DNA from: Actinomycetes bacterium
GTDB lineage: Bacteria > Actinomycetota > Humimicrobiia > JAHJRV01
DNA: 25,434 nt
Direction of reading: 5' to 3'
Assembly: GCA_030612085.1 (NCBI GenBank)
Contig: JAUWOM010000004.1
Span: 1 to 25,434, forward strand
Positions 16,116-23,859 of this stretch are shown here, in pieces; the stretch's first letter is position 1, and each line of letters opens with the position of its first letter. The translations under genes and the position numbers were made by a program. The notes beneath the pieces were generated by a model, which did not search any database, was not told where the DNA came from, and saw only the letters and a list, made by a program, of their open reading frames with translations.

Positions 16116-16609
16116 TGGAGCACCTAGGAAAACATAGATATATAGTTTGTGATCCAGATAAATGTGTTGGATGTCAATGGTGTGAATTTATATGCTCACT
16201 TGAAAAAACAAGGGCATTTAATCCACTTAAATCAAGGATACGTAATGTTAGAATAGAACCAGTCTTAACAATGTCAGTTGCATGTAGGCTTTGTGAAGAC
16301 CCACCATGTGTTGCATCATGTCCTCATAAAGCACTCACTCAAAGTGATGATACTGGACTAATTATTATTGATGATGATAAGTGTGATGGATGTGGTTGGT
16401 GTATAGAGGCGTGTGAATTCGGAGCTATTACATTAGATGCTGCAGAAAAAACAGTTAGAATATGTGATTTGTGTAAAGACTTAGAAAATCCAAAGTGTGT
16501 TGAATTTTGTCCAAAAGAAGCTCTCACACTCTCAACTCCAGAAGAAGTTGCACAAAAAATGAGAAGAGAAGTTGTAGGAAAACTCTTAGAGGAATTGGCA
16601 AAGAGCTAA
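16115..16609 (+). CDS. Four-cluster ferredoxin-like electron-transfer subunit
   Basis: 164 residues of the DMSO-reductase-small-subunit/HycB-like ferredoxin type (CooF, HydN, AOR partner). Four cysteine groups: CVGCQWCEFIC (about 19-29), CRLCEDPPCVASCP, CDGCGWCIEAC, and CDLCKDLENPKCVEFCP, enough for four [4Fe-4S] clusters in the usual crossed pattern. It has no signal peptide or membrane segment, so it is a soluble cytoplasmic subunit. Its ATG overlaps the aor stop, implying translational coupling and a stable AOR-ferredoxin complex that passes electrons to the downstream Hdr subunits, like BamC with BamB. Physiological partner is inferred from order. Confidence 0.9.
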   Translation: MEHLGKHRYIVCDPDKCVGCQWCEFICSLEKTRAFNPLKSRIRNVRIEPVLTMSVACRLCEDPPCVASCPHKALTQSDDTGLIIIDDDKCDGCGWCIEACEFGAITLDAAEKTVRICDLCKDLENPKCVEFCPKEALTLSTPEEVAQKMRREVVGKLLEELAKS

Positions 16610-16662
16610 TAAAACTAATGATTGTGTTATTGAAAAATTTTTAAACTTTAAAAGAGGAGAAT

Positions 16663-19131
16663 GTGAAAGAGGATTTAAGAATAGGGGTTTTTGTATGCCA
16701 TTGTGGTTCTAATATAGCTGGAGTGGTAGATCCTAAGAAATTGGCTGAGATGGCTTTAGAACTTCCTGGTGTTGTATTTGCTAAGGATCATGGATATGCT
16801 TGTTCAGACCCTGGTCAAGTTTTGATAAAAGATAGCATAAAAGAATACAACCTCAACAGGGTTGTAGTCTCAGCCTGTTCTCCAAGATTACATGAACCTA
16901 CATTTAGAGTTTGTGTTTACGAAGCAGGGTTAAATTCATATTTAATGGAGATGGCAAATATAAGAGAACATTGTACTTGGGTTCATCCTGATTATCCAGA
17001 AGAAGCTTTTGAGAAAGCATTTGATTTAATTCGTTCCGCTGTAGCTAAGGCAAGGTATCTATCACCACTCGAAACTATAAAAGTTCCCGTAACAAATAAA
17101 GCTTTAGTAATTGGAGCAGGTATTGCTGGAATCAGTGCTGCTTTAGATCTTGGTGATATGGGATATGAAACCTATCTTATAGAAAAAGAGCCATCAATTG
17201 GTGGTAGAATGGCACAACTTGATAAAACATTCCCCACCATGGACTGCTCTATATGAATTTTAGCCCCAAAGATGGTTGACGCGGGGCGTCACCCGAAGAT
17301 TAGAATCTTTTCATATAGTGAAGTAGAAGAAGTAAGCGGTTTTGTTGGAAATTTCAAAGTAAAGATAAAGAAAAAACCTCAATATGTTATAGCTGATAAA
17401 TGTACTGGTTGTGGTCTTTGTGTTGATGTCTGTCCTATAGAAGTTCCAAATGAATTTGATGAAGGTACCACGACAAGAAAAGCAATATATGTTCCATTTG
17501 CTCAAGCAGTTCCTTTGGTTTATACAATAGATATGGACGCCTGTATTGAATGTTATAAATGTATCAAGGCATGTGGTAAGCTTGAGGCTATAGATTTCTC
17601 ACAGAAGGAAGAAATAACAGAGTTGGATGTTGGAATTATTATAGTAGCTACAGGATATGATATTTATGATCCAACCCCTATACAACAGTATGGATATGGA
17701 AGATATCCAAATGTTTTGACTGCTTTAGAATTAGAGAGACTTCTTGATGAAAGTGGTCCAACAACGGGAAAATTATACAGACCCTCAGATATGAAGATTC
17801 CGGGGAAAGTGGCATTTATCCAGTGTGTTGGGTCAAGAGATGATATTCATGAATACTGCTCAGGATTTTGTTGTATGTACACAATTAAAAATTCCCTTAT
17901 TTTAAGAGAAAAATATCCAGATTTAGATATCTCTATATATTATATGGATATAAGAACTCCTTCTAAGGGATATGAGGAGTTTTATAAAAGAGCAAGAGAA
18001 GAAGGAATTAAATTCATTCAGGGAAAACCCTCTGAGATAGCACAAGATCCTAATAATCATAATCTATTCATTTATTCTGAAGACCTGGCTAAAGGAAAAG
18101 CAATTAGAGATAAGGCAGATATTGTAATATTGTCAACAGCAGCTGAACCTCGACCAGATTCTAGAACATTGGGAAGTAAACTTGGAGTAACAAGTGGTAC
18201 AAGTGGTTTCTATATGGAGAGCCATCCGAAATTAAAACCAATAGATACTCCTACAGAAGGGGTTTTCTTAGCAGGATCTGCTCAAGGACCAAAGGATATC
18301 CCCTATAGTGTTGCTCAGGGTAGTGCTGCTTCCTCAAGAGCGAGTAGGATTTTGTCCAGCCCAGAGTGGGAGATTGAACCTCTAATAGCATTTGTTGATG
18401 CTGATAAATGTAGAAATGTCAGGAAAAAGTGTGCTATATGTGAAACAAGATGTCCGTATGGAGCAATTATCGCTCCTGAAGGTAAACCAGCATATGTAAT
18501 TGGTGCAAAGTGCCATTGTTGTGGAACCTGTGTTGCTGATTGCCCAGAAGGTGCAATAACACAGATGCATTATACAGATGCACAGATTGTAGCTCAAATT
18601 CATGCTATACTCAGAAAAAAACCTGAAGAAAAGATATTAGTCTTCACCTGCCATTGGTGTAGTTTTGGCGCTGCTGATACTGCTGGAACTAGCCACCTGA
18701 AATATCCACCTGACAATAGAATAATAAAGGTTATGTGCTCTGGTAGGTTAGATAGAAAATTTATTTATGAAGCTTTCAGGATGGGTGCGGGTATGGTTCT
18801 TGCTTCAGGATGCCATCCACAAGATTGTCACTACATAACTGGTCAACAGCATGCTGAAAGAAGACTTAAAGCTATACCAAAGATATTAGAGAGAGCGGGT
18901 ATTTCATCAGAAAGATTCAGAGTTGAATGGATGAGTGCAGCTGAAGGGCAAACTTTCTCGAAAGTTATGAAAGAGTTGAGTGAAACTCTTAAATCAATAG
19001 GAATTGAAAGAATAAAAGAAGAAAATGAAAAGGCAAAACCTGAATTAGAAAAGAGGATCAAAGCATTTAAAGAAGATCCGGATGTAGCCAGAATAATAGA
19101 GTCTGATGAAAAAGTTGGGGTCTATAATTAA
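16663..19131 (+). CDS. hdrA: HdrA-MvhD fusion, heterodisulfide reductase-like selenoprotein (UGA = Sec198)
   Basis: Read as one gene across an in-frame TGA: 822 residues from GTG (AGAGGAGA upstream). The N-terminal domain (1-140) has [10 protein letters not shown]. An FAD domain starts with [12 protein letters not shown] (149-160) and [18 protein letters not shown]; residue 198 is selenocysteine, then ILAPKM resumes without a gap. Known HdrA proteins have Cys or Sec here (CSxC/U-IL-PKM). Four ferredoxin-type motifs follow: C247/250/253/257, C294/297/300/304, [10 protein letters not shown] and [12 protein letters not shown]. The C-terminus (about 655-790: [32 protein letters not shown]) is an MvhD-like [2Fe-2S] domain. 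HdrA is the flavin-based bifurcating subunit of HdrABC. Alternative: a nonsense mutation or sequencing error, less likely given the hairpin. Confidence 0.9.
17254..17256 (+). other. In-frame UGA selenocysteine codon (residue 198 of HdrA)
   Basis: TGA directly after codons for MDCSI and before ILAPKM, with no frame change. The family has Cys (or Sec in some methanogens) at this position. TGA is also used as a real stop in this window (nrdG, polyferredoxin), so a recoded genetic code is unlikely. Confidence 0.87.
17274..17293 (+). promoter_or_regulatory. Bacterial-type SECIS hairpin
   Basis: Starts 18 nt after the UGA. TGACGC (17277-17282) pairs with GCGTCA (17286-17291), a bulged T17276, then GG/CC (17274-75 with 17292-93); the apical loop is GGG (17283-17285), 27-29 nt from the UGA. 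Bacterial SECIS models want a stem-loop with a G at the start of the apical loop about 16-37 nt after the UGA. Codons here (GAC GCG GGG CGT CAC CCG) are GC-rich, unlike the rest of the gene. A competing GCCCC/GGGGC pairing (17263-67 with 17283-87) also exists. Confidence 0.8.
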
Positions 19132-19173
19132 AAAATTAGATATATCAGCTCTGGATATACTTTATTAACCATT

Positions 19174-19212
19174 TTACCTTTCCCCTGGTGGGAGAGTTAA
19201 GGGGAGAGGGGG
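19174..19212. repeat. Dispersed repeat with hairpin, 'CCTTTCCCCT...AGGGGAGAGGGGG' type
   Basis: TTTCCCCT (19179-19186) pairs with AGGGGAGA (19200-19207), 8 bp with one G-U. On the reverse strand the block reads CCCCCTCTCCCCTTAACTCTC, a repeat type very common in environmental bacterial genomes. No U tract follows, so it is not a standard terminator. Confidence 0.5.
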
Positions 19213-19308
19213 AATTTAAAATGTCTTCGAAAGCATAACACAAAGCTAAAAAAGACAGGAGTATAAGCTAATAAAAGAATAGAGATAAGGGCTTTATATA
19301 TTAATCCT

Positions 19309-19386
19309 ATCATTCTGAGTCCATTCGCTTCGCTCAGAGCCTGTCCTGAATGGAATGAAGGAATAAGCTGTGCGAAGAATCTAAAA
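19309..19386. repeat. Dispersed repeat, 'TCATTCTGAG...CGAAGAATCT' type
   Basis: Contains ATCATTCTGAGTCCATTCGC, TTCGCTCAGAGCCTGTCC and GCGAAGAATCTAAAAGCC. This is a well-known form of short intergenic repeat built around CATTCTGAGCGAAGCGAAGAATCT. Single copy in this window. Confidence 0.5.
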
Positions 19387-19445
19387 GCCTTAATTTTTAA
19401 AAATGAATAGTAACCTATTGTTTTAAATTTTTATGGGATTAGAAT

Positions 19446-19943
19446 ATGAAAATTGAAAAAGATTTGAAAAAGTTGATAGAAGAAATTGGAGGAAAGGATT
19501 TTCAAAAGAAAGTTCAGGTCTGTTATCAATGTGGCACCTGTGTTGGAGGGTGTCCAGTAGCTTGGGTAAATGAAAATTTTAATCCAAGAAAGATTATATT
19601 AGCACTCTCTCGAGGAGAGATAAAAGATATTATTACTAATGATCTGCTATGGTTCTGTTGTTATTGCCACACTTGCCTTGAAAGATGTCCCCAAAAAATA
19701 CTTGTCTCTGAGATTATAGCTAAATTAAAAAATATTGCAGCAAAAGTTAGAGATATTCCAGAGGGATATATAAATGAACTTAAAATGATAGCTAAAACAG
19801 GTAGAACATCTTCTGTTAGCTCAGCTTCAGAAAGAAGAAGGGATATTTTAAATTTGCCAAAAATATCCCAAGTTTCCGTAGAAAAAGAAATCAATAAAAT
19901 CTTAGAAGAAACTGGCTCAAATTTGTTTTTAGAAAAAGAGTAA
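19446..19943 (+). CDS. hdrC: HdrC-like heterodisulfide reductase subunit
   Basis: 165 residues, near normal for HdrC. Two ferredoxin motifs: CYQCGTCVGGCP (C26, C29, C32, C36) and CCYCHTCLERCP (ligands C71 or C72, C74, C77, C81), with the HdrC-typical NPRKIILALSRGE (46-58) between them and LLWFCCYCHTC at the second. HdrC wires electrons between HdrA and HdrB through two [4Fe-4S] clusters. There is no membrane segment, so this is the soluble HdrABC type, not HdrDE. The C-terminal 45 residues (TSSVSSASERRRD onward) are polar. It follows the repeat-filled gap after hdrA and precedes hdrB by 41 nt. Confidence 0.9.
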   Translation: MKIEKDLKKLIEEIGGKDFQKKVQVCYQCGTCVGGCPVAWVNENFNPRKIILALSRGEIKDIITNDLLWFCCYCHTCLERCPQKILVSEIIAKLKNIAAKVRDIPEGYINELKMIAKTGRTSSVSSASERRRDILNLPKISQVSVEKEINKILEETGSNLFLEKE

Positions 19944-19984
19944 AAAGGGAAATTTAAAGAGTTTTCATTTTTTAAAGAACAGAT

Positions 19985-20911
19985 ATGAAAGTAGCAAAAA
20001 CATCTAAAGTAGAAAATAAGACAAAAAACAAAAATAAGGATTATTTATTATTTAAAGGTTGTTTAATACCAACCTCCCTTCCCTATATGGAAATAGCTGC
20101 AAGAAAATCTTTAGAAATTTTAGGGGTTGAAACAACAGAAACTGATAATTTTTCCTGTTGTCCAGACCCAGTAGGAATAAAGGCGGTAAGTGAGCTAACC
20201 TGGCTTTCTATAGGAGCAAGAAATCTCTCTATTGCTCAAGAATCGGGGAAAGATATTCTTACCCTTTGCAATGGATGTTATGAGACATTAAAAGAAATAA
20301 GCCATTATTTAACAGAAGATAAAAATCTTTTAGAAAAGGTGAATGAAATATTATCATTCTCTAATAGAAAATATAATGGAAACACTGTGGTTAAACATAT
20401 TGCAGAAGTTTTATATTTAGATATAGCACCTGCTCAAATATCTCATATAATAAAAAAACCTTTGTATGGATTAAAAGTTGCAGCATTTTATGGATGCCAT
20501 TTAGTTAGACCCAGTGAAATAATGAATTTTGATGACCCAGAAAATCCAAAAAGTTTAGATGAATTAATTACTGCTTTAGGTGCTGATAGTGTTCCCAGAA
20601 TGAGGAAAATGTTTTGCTGTGGTGCTCCTTTATTAGGAGTAAATATGGAACTATCGCTAAAAATTGCTAAGGAAAATTTGGATAATATAAAAGAATCCAA
20701 AGCAGATTGTATTGTAACATTATGTCCATTTTGTCAGACACAATTTGATAGAAATCAGCAGGTAGTAGAGAGAAAATTTAATAAAAAATATAATTTACCT
20801 ACTTTTTATTACCCTGAATTACTTTGTCTTGCGCTTGGAGTTGATATAAAACAATTAGGTTTTAATCTTCATAGAGTGAAAGTTGATTCAGCACTTAATA
20901 AAATCATATAA
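19985..20911 (+). CDS. hdrB: HdrB-like CCG-domain subunit
   Basis: 308 residues with two complete CCG motifs: C26, C58-C59, C95 and C98; then C171, C211-C212, C247 and C250. These hold the noncubane [4Fe-4S] clusters that are the active site of heterodisulfide reductase (CoM-S-S-CoB cleavage in methanogens). Family landmarks are YLLFKGCLIPTSLPYME, FSCCPDPVG, LTLCNGCYETL, FYGCHLVRP, FCCGAPLLG and TLCPFCQTQFD. Bacteria lack CoM/CoB, so the disulfide or other acceptor is unknown; BamD and other HdrB-like proteins serve varied reductions. The first 18 residues are a Lys/Asn-rich extension, so a later start is possible but none is better supported. Confidence 0.92.
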   Translation: MKVAKTSKVENKTKNKNKDYLLFKGCLIPTSLPYMEIAARKSLEILGVETTETDNFSCCPDPVGIKAVSELTWLSIGARNLSIAQESGKDILTLCNGCYETLKEISHYLTEDKNLLEKVNEILSFSNRKYNGNTVVKHIAEVLYLDIAPAQISHIIKKPLYGLKVAAFYGCHLVRPSEIMNFDDPENPKSLDELITALGADSVPRMRKMFCCGAPLLGVNMELSLKIAKENLDNIKESKADCIVTLCPFCQTQFDRNQQVVERKFNKKYNLPTFYYPELLCLALGVDIKQLGFNLHRVKVDSALNKII

Positions 20912-20955
20912 AAATCATTTTTAATAAATTTTAATAATTTTTTGGAGGTTTTAAT

Positions 20956-21924
20956 TTGAAAAGGGGAACTCCTGTAAAGATAGATAAGAGAGATAAGTTA
21001 ATACTTGAGATGAAAACAATCACAAAAACCTATTTGCTTACACTGGATAAAGAACTATGCTGTGGATGTGAGATATGTACATTAATATGTCCCAAGGAAG
21101 CTCTTAGTTTAATAGATGCAAAAATTGAGAATGGCTCATTAATTGAAAAACCAAAAATTGATGCTGACCCAAGTAAATGTATATATTGTGGAGAATGTGT
21201 AATCCTCTGTCCATATAATGCATTTAAATTAGAAGTAAATGATAAAGAATCAATTCCCTCAATAGATTTAGAAGCATTCCCTACTTTGATTAAGGAGATA
21301 GAAGTAGATGTTAAAAAATGTATACCTGATTGTAAACTGGCCTGTCAAGAAGGGTGTCCATTTGAAGCTATAGAGGTTATATATGAAAAAGAAATTGAAG
21401 TTTCTAAAAAAGAAGAGGAGACTGAAGGTTCAGAGAAAGAAAGAAAGTTAACGGAATCTCAAGAGAAAAAGAAAAAAATAGAAAAAATTAAGAAGATAAC
21501 AGATGTAAAGATAGATAAAATAAAATGTACTTATTGCTCAAAATGTGTTTATGACTGCCCTTATAATGCTATAAAAGTTACAAAACCGATTGAAGGAAAA
21601 ATATCTATAAATTATGAACTAATGCCTAAAGGATTTAAAGCTGCAGCTGATGTATGTCCTACTAAAGCAATTACATACAATGAGAAAGAGGGTAAATTAA
21701 AATTGGAAGATAATTGGTGCTTATACTGTGGAGCATGCAGACTTGTAAGCCCTGAAAACGCAATAATTTTAGAGAGAACAAAAATATTACATGAATATAT
21801 TGAATCAGGTGCATGGAATAAAGCATTAGAAAAACTAATATCTTCTGAAGAGTTGGCTAAAGAGTTAAGAATAAAAGCTGCAAATAAAATTAGGTACTGG
21901 ATTTTAGAATCAAAAATCCCCTGA
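20956..21924 (+). CDS. Polyferredoxin with five cysteine clusters and a charged linker
   Basis: 322 residues from TTG, with GGAGG 8 nt upstream. Cysteine groups: C36/38/41/45 (preceded by C35), C75/78/81/85, C122/126/130/134 (looser spacing), C191/194/197/201, and C255/258/261, whose fourth position is Ser (RLVSPENAI); C234 in ADVCPTKAI may complete that cluster. Room for about five [4Fe-4S] clusters, as in polyferredoxins such as MvhB. A highly charged Lys/Glu segment (about 144-182) separates clusters 3 and 4. No flavin or catalytic domain is seen. It is the last gene of the redox cluster (44 nt after hdrB) and probably carries electrons between the Hdr complex and another enzyme; the partner is unknown. 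Confidence 0.85.
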   Translation: MKRGTPVKIDKRDKLILEMKTITKTYLLTLDKELCCGCEICTLICPKEALSLIDAKIENGSLIEKPKIDADPSKCIYCGECVILCPYNAFKLEVNDKESIPSIDLEAFPTLIKEIEVDVKKCIPDCKLACQEGCPFEAIEVIYEKEIEVSKKEEETEGSEKERKLTESQEKKKKIEKIKKITDVKIDKIKCTYCSKCVYDCPYNAIKVTKPIEGKISINYELMPKGFKAAADVCPTKAITYNEKEGKLKLEDNWCLYCGACRLVSPENAIILERTKILHEYIESGAWNKALEKLISSEELAKELRIKAANKIRYWILESKIP

Positions 21925-22339
21925 TCAATTTTATTGCTTTCTAACTCTCCAGGCTTATTTTTATACTTATAATAATCCATATTCCCTCTAAGTTTATTAA
22001 TAAGATCTAAATTATTATCAGATTTAGCAAAGATTAAAGCATACTCACTTAATTAAATAAATGCTTGTTTAGTATTCAATTTTTCTATTTATTTTGTATA
22101 CTTTCTTAAATATTAATTTTATAATATTTTTTTTAATAGAAACTTAGTAGTGAAGGTTAGTATAATTGGATAATAATAGTATTGAATGTTTAACATTAAT
22201 ATCTGATATTAATATGGAATAATATCTTTTATTTAAAACAAGCTAATCTATTGTTATTAGAAGTGTAAGATTTTTTTACTAACTTTCATATTAATATAAA
22301 TAATATTTATTAAATATTTTCTAAATGAAAGGTATCTAG
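21925..22339. other. 415-nt AT-rich intergenic region
   Basis: No convincing coding region on either strand. The one notable structure is the palindrome at 22195-22213. I see no clear terminator after the polyferredoxin and cannot pick a promoter with confidence in such AT-rich DNA. Confidence 0.55.
22195..22213. promoter_or_regulatory. 19-nt perfect palindrome upstream of the nitroreductase gene
   Basis: ATTAATATC-T-GATATTAAT: two perfectly complementary 9-nt arms around one central base, 127 nt before the nitroreductase start. This shape fits an operator for a dimeric repressor. The sequence is entirely AT-rich apart from the C/G next to the centre, so chance is a real alternative. Confidence 0.35.
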
Positions 22340-22969
22340 ATGGAGTTACAAGAAACATTATTAAGTAGAAGAAGCGTAAGGAAATTTGCAGATAAAGAGG
22401 TTGAAAAAGAAAAGATATTTAGAGCTATTGAAGTTGCAGATTTATCGCCATCTGCTCACAACTCAAGACCCTGGAGATTTGATGTTATATACAATAAAAA
22501 TTTAAAAAATAGAATTGCTAAAGTTCATGATGGAAAATTAGATAAAAAATTAACAAATGGTGTTAGCTTTCCTAATAAATTGCGATTTAGACTAATAATG
22601 CTCATGGCTAAAAAGGTTATTACGAAAGCATCATTAATTATAGTAGCCTGGAATACTCGACCTTTGTTAAATATGCTGGGATACTATAAAAAGGGTAATC
22701 ACGAAAAAAGTGATATTGCTTATCAGTTTGTACATGATATGGAGATAGAGAGCATCTCGAATTCTATATACAGTATCCAACTAGTACTTCATTCAATGGG
22801 AATAGGATCTGTATGGATGGGGATATCAGTACTAAAAGAAGCTGAAATAAAAGAGATTTTAAAAAGTAAAGATCAATTAGTATCAATTCTTGCTGTTGGT
22901 TACCCTTTTTATAAATCAAAAGAAAAGAAAATAAGAGATATAAACTCATATGTTAATACATACGAATAA
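22340..22969 (+). CDS. Nitroreductase-family FMN protein
   Basis: 209 residues. The N-terminal ETLLSRRSVRKFADKEVEKE (about 4-23) is the nitroreductase FMN-phosphate-binding RRSxRxF motif. LSPSAHNSRPWRFDVI (about 35-50) is the second FMN/substrate motif, and HSMGIGSVWMGI (about 151-162) the C-terminal one. The family uses NAD(P)H and FMN to reduce nitro compounds, quinones, flavins or similar; the substrate is not predictable here. It is cytoplasmic, with no signal sequence. GAAAGG is 11 nt upstream of the ATG. It stands alone, convergent with the HAD gene; a hairpin lies between them. Confidence 0.88.
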   Translation: MELQETLLSRRSVRKFADKEVEKEKIFRAIEVADLSPSAHNSRPWRFDVIYNKNLKNRIAKVHDGKLDKKLTNGVSFPNKLRFRLIMLMAKKVITKASLIIVAWNTRPLLNMLGYYKKGNHEKSDIAYQFVHDMEIESISNSIYSIQLVLHSMGIGSVWMGISVLKEAEIKEILKSKDQLVSILAVGYPFYKSKEKKIRDINSYVNTYE

Positions 22970-22988
22970 AGACATAAATAGAATAATT

Positions 22989-23022
22989 AAATGAGAAAAT
23001 CCTTCAATATCTATTCTCATTT
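22989..23022. terminator. Likely bidirectional terminator
   Basis: AAATGAGAA (22989-22997) pairs perfectly with TTCTCATTT (23014-23022) across a 16-nt loop. TTCGTTTT follows on the plus strand, and an A/T-rich stretch follows on the minus side. It lies between the convergent nitroreductase and HAD genes. Confidence 0.6.
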
Positions 23023-23028
23023 TTCGTT

Positions 23029-23841
23029 TTATATATATAATTTTAAATCTGATATATTCTTTATAACTAAGTCTGGTACTATCTCTTCTTCACCTGTATA
23101 AGGTCTTTTCTCCTTCAGTACAGCCATCATTCCCACACTTTTAGCTCCTTTTATATCATCATATAATCTGTCACCAACAAAAATAGCCTCATCTGGTGAG
23201 ACTTTCAATTTTTCTAATACAACTTTAAAAATTTTGGGTTCTGGTTTCCTTACCCTAATATCTGATGAGTAAATAGTAAAGTCAAAATATTTTAATATTC
23301 CTAACCTTTTTAAGTCACTATCATGAAGTTTTCCTTCAAATATAGTATTTGAAATTAAAGCTAATTTGATACCTTTATTATGAATGTAAATAAGGGTGGG
23401 CAGTACATCATCATATAATTTTGTCATATTTGACCATGATTTATAATACTCTCCCAAAACTTCAGTTAATTGGCTATTGTTAAGTTTTATATTAAGTGAA
23501 TTAAAAATTTTGTTAAAAACCTTGTCTAATTCAATCTGCTCCTGTCTTTTTAGACTTTCCTGATATTCAATTTTTATAATTTTAAAAAACTTAGAGATAA
23601 AATTTATTCTTACTGGTAATTCTATATTTAATTTGGTTGATGATCTTTTACTTAATTTATATAAATAGTTATATACACTGTTTATGCTTTTTATAGATAA
23701 ATATATCTTGTTAAATTTGTTGAGAAATTTTTTACTCTCATCTATATTTTCATCTTTTACAAGCGTTCCCCACAAATCAAAAATAACAGCTTTAATATCT
23801 CCCATTCTAAATTTATTTAGCTTTTTTTGTTCAAATTTCAC
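23029..23841 (-). CDS. HAD-superfamily hydrolase
   Basis: 270 residues. HAD motifs: I, VIFDLWGTLV (19-28), with nucleophile D22 and Trp in the usual second-Asp place, a known variant; II, LALISNT; III, the lysine in RVRKPEPKIF; IV, IFVGDRLYDDIKGAKSVGM with the acidic pair. The cap domain (about 30-150) is helical and Lys/Asn-rich, as in C1-cap phosphatases and dehalogenases. It is probably a small-molecule phosphatase; the substrate is unknown. Start GTG with GAGGT 5 nt upstream; an internal ATG at codon 13 (23803-23805) is the alternative and would trim a non-conserved N-terminus. It follows the MFS gene by 18 nt, so they are likely cotranscribed. Confidence 0.87.
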   Translation of the reverse strand: MKFEQKKLNKFRMGDIKAVIFDLWGTLVKDENIDESKKFLNKFNKIYLSIKSINSVYNYLYKLSKRSSTKLNIELPVRINFISKFFKIIKIEYQESLKRQEQIELDKVFNKIFNSLNIKLNNSQLTEVLGEYYKSWSNMTKLYDDVLPTLIYIHNKGIKLALISNTIFEGKLHDSDLKRLGILKYFDFTIYSSDIRVRKPEPKIFKVVLEKLKVSPDEAIFVGDRLYDDIKGAKSVGMMAVLKEKRPYTGEEEIVPDLVIKNISDLKLYI

Positions 23842-23859
23842 TTCTACCTCTTTTATTTC

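Larger units (their letters stand above)
19132..19445. other. 314-nt gap inside the redox cluster, filled with repeat-like elements
   Basis: No gene seen. Contains two GC-richer repeat-like blocks (about 19174-19212 and 19309-19386) and AT-rich DNA. It splits hdrA from hdrC, which otherwise would be expected close together. Confidence 0.65.

Noticed and set aside
17254..17256. Alternative genetic code with TGA as an amino acid throughout
   Set aside because: TGA ends nrdG (13106-13108) and the polyferredoxin (21922-21924) at the expected protein ends, and no other gene here has an internal TGA.
17272..19131. Separate hdrA-like gene starting at the ATG at 17272, with 16663-17256 as another gene
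   Set aside because: The ATG lies inside the SECIS-like hairpin region with no ribosome binding site, the two parts are collinear pieces of one HdrA protein, and the split falls at a conserved Cys/Sec site.
21612..21980. Minus-strand frame of 122 codons across the polyferredoxin end
   Set aside because: Antisense of a cysteine-motif-rich gene; the composition reflects the opposite strand and no start signal is seen.
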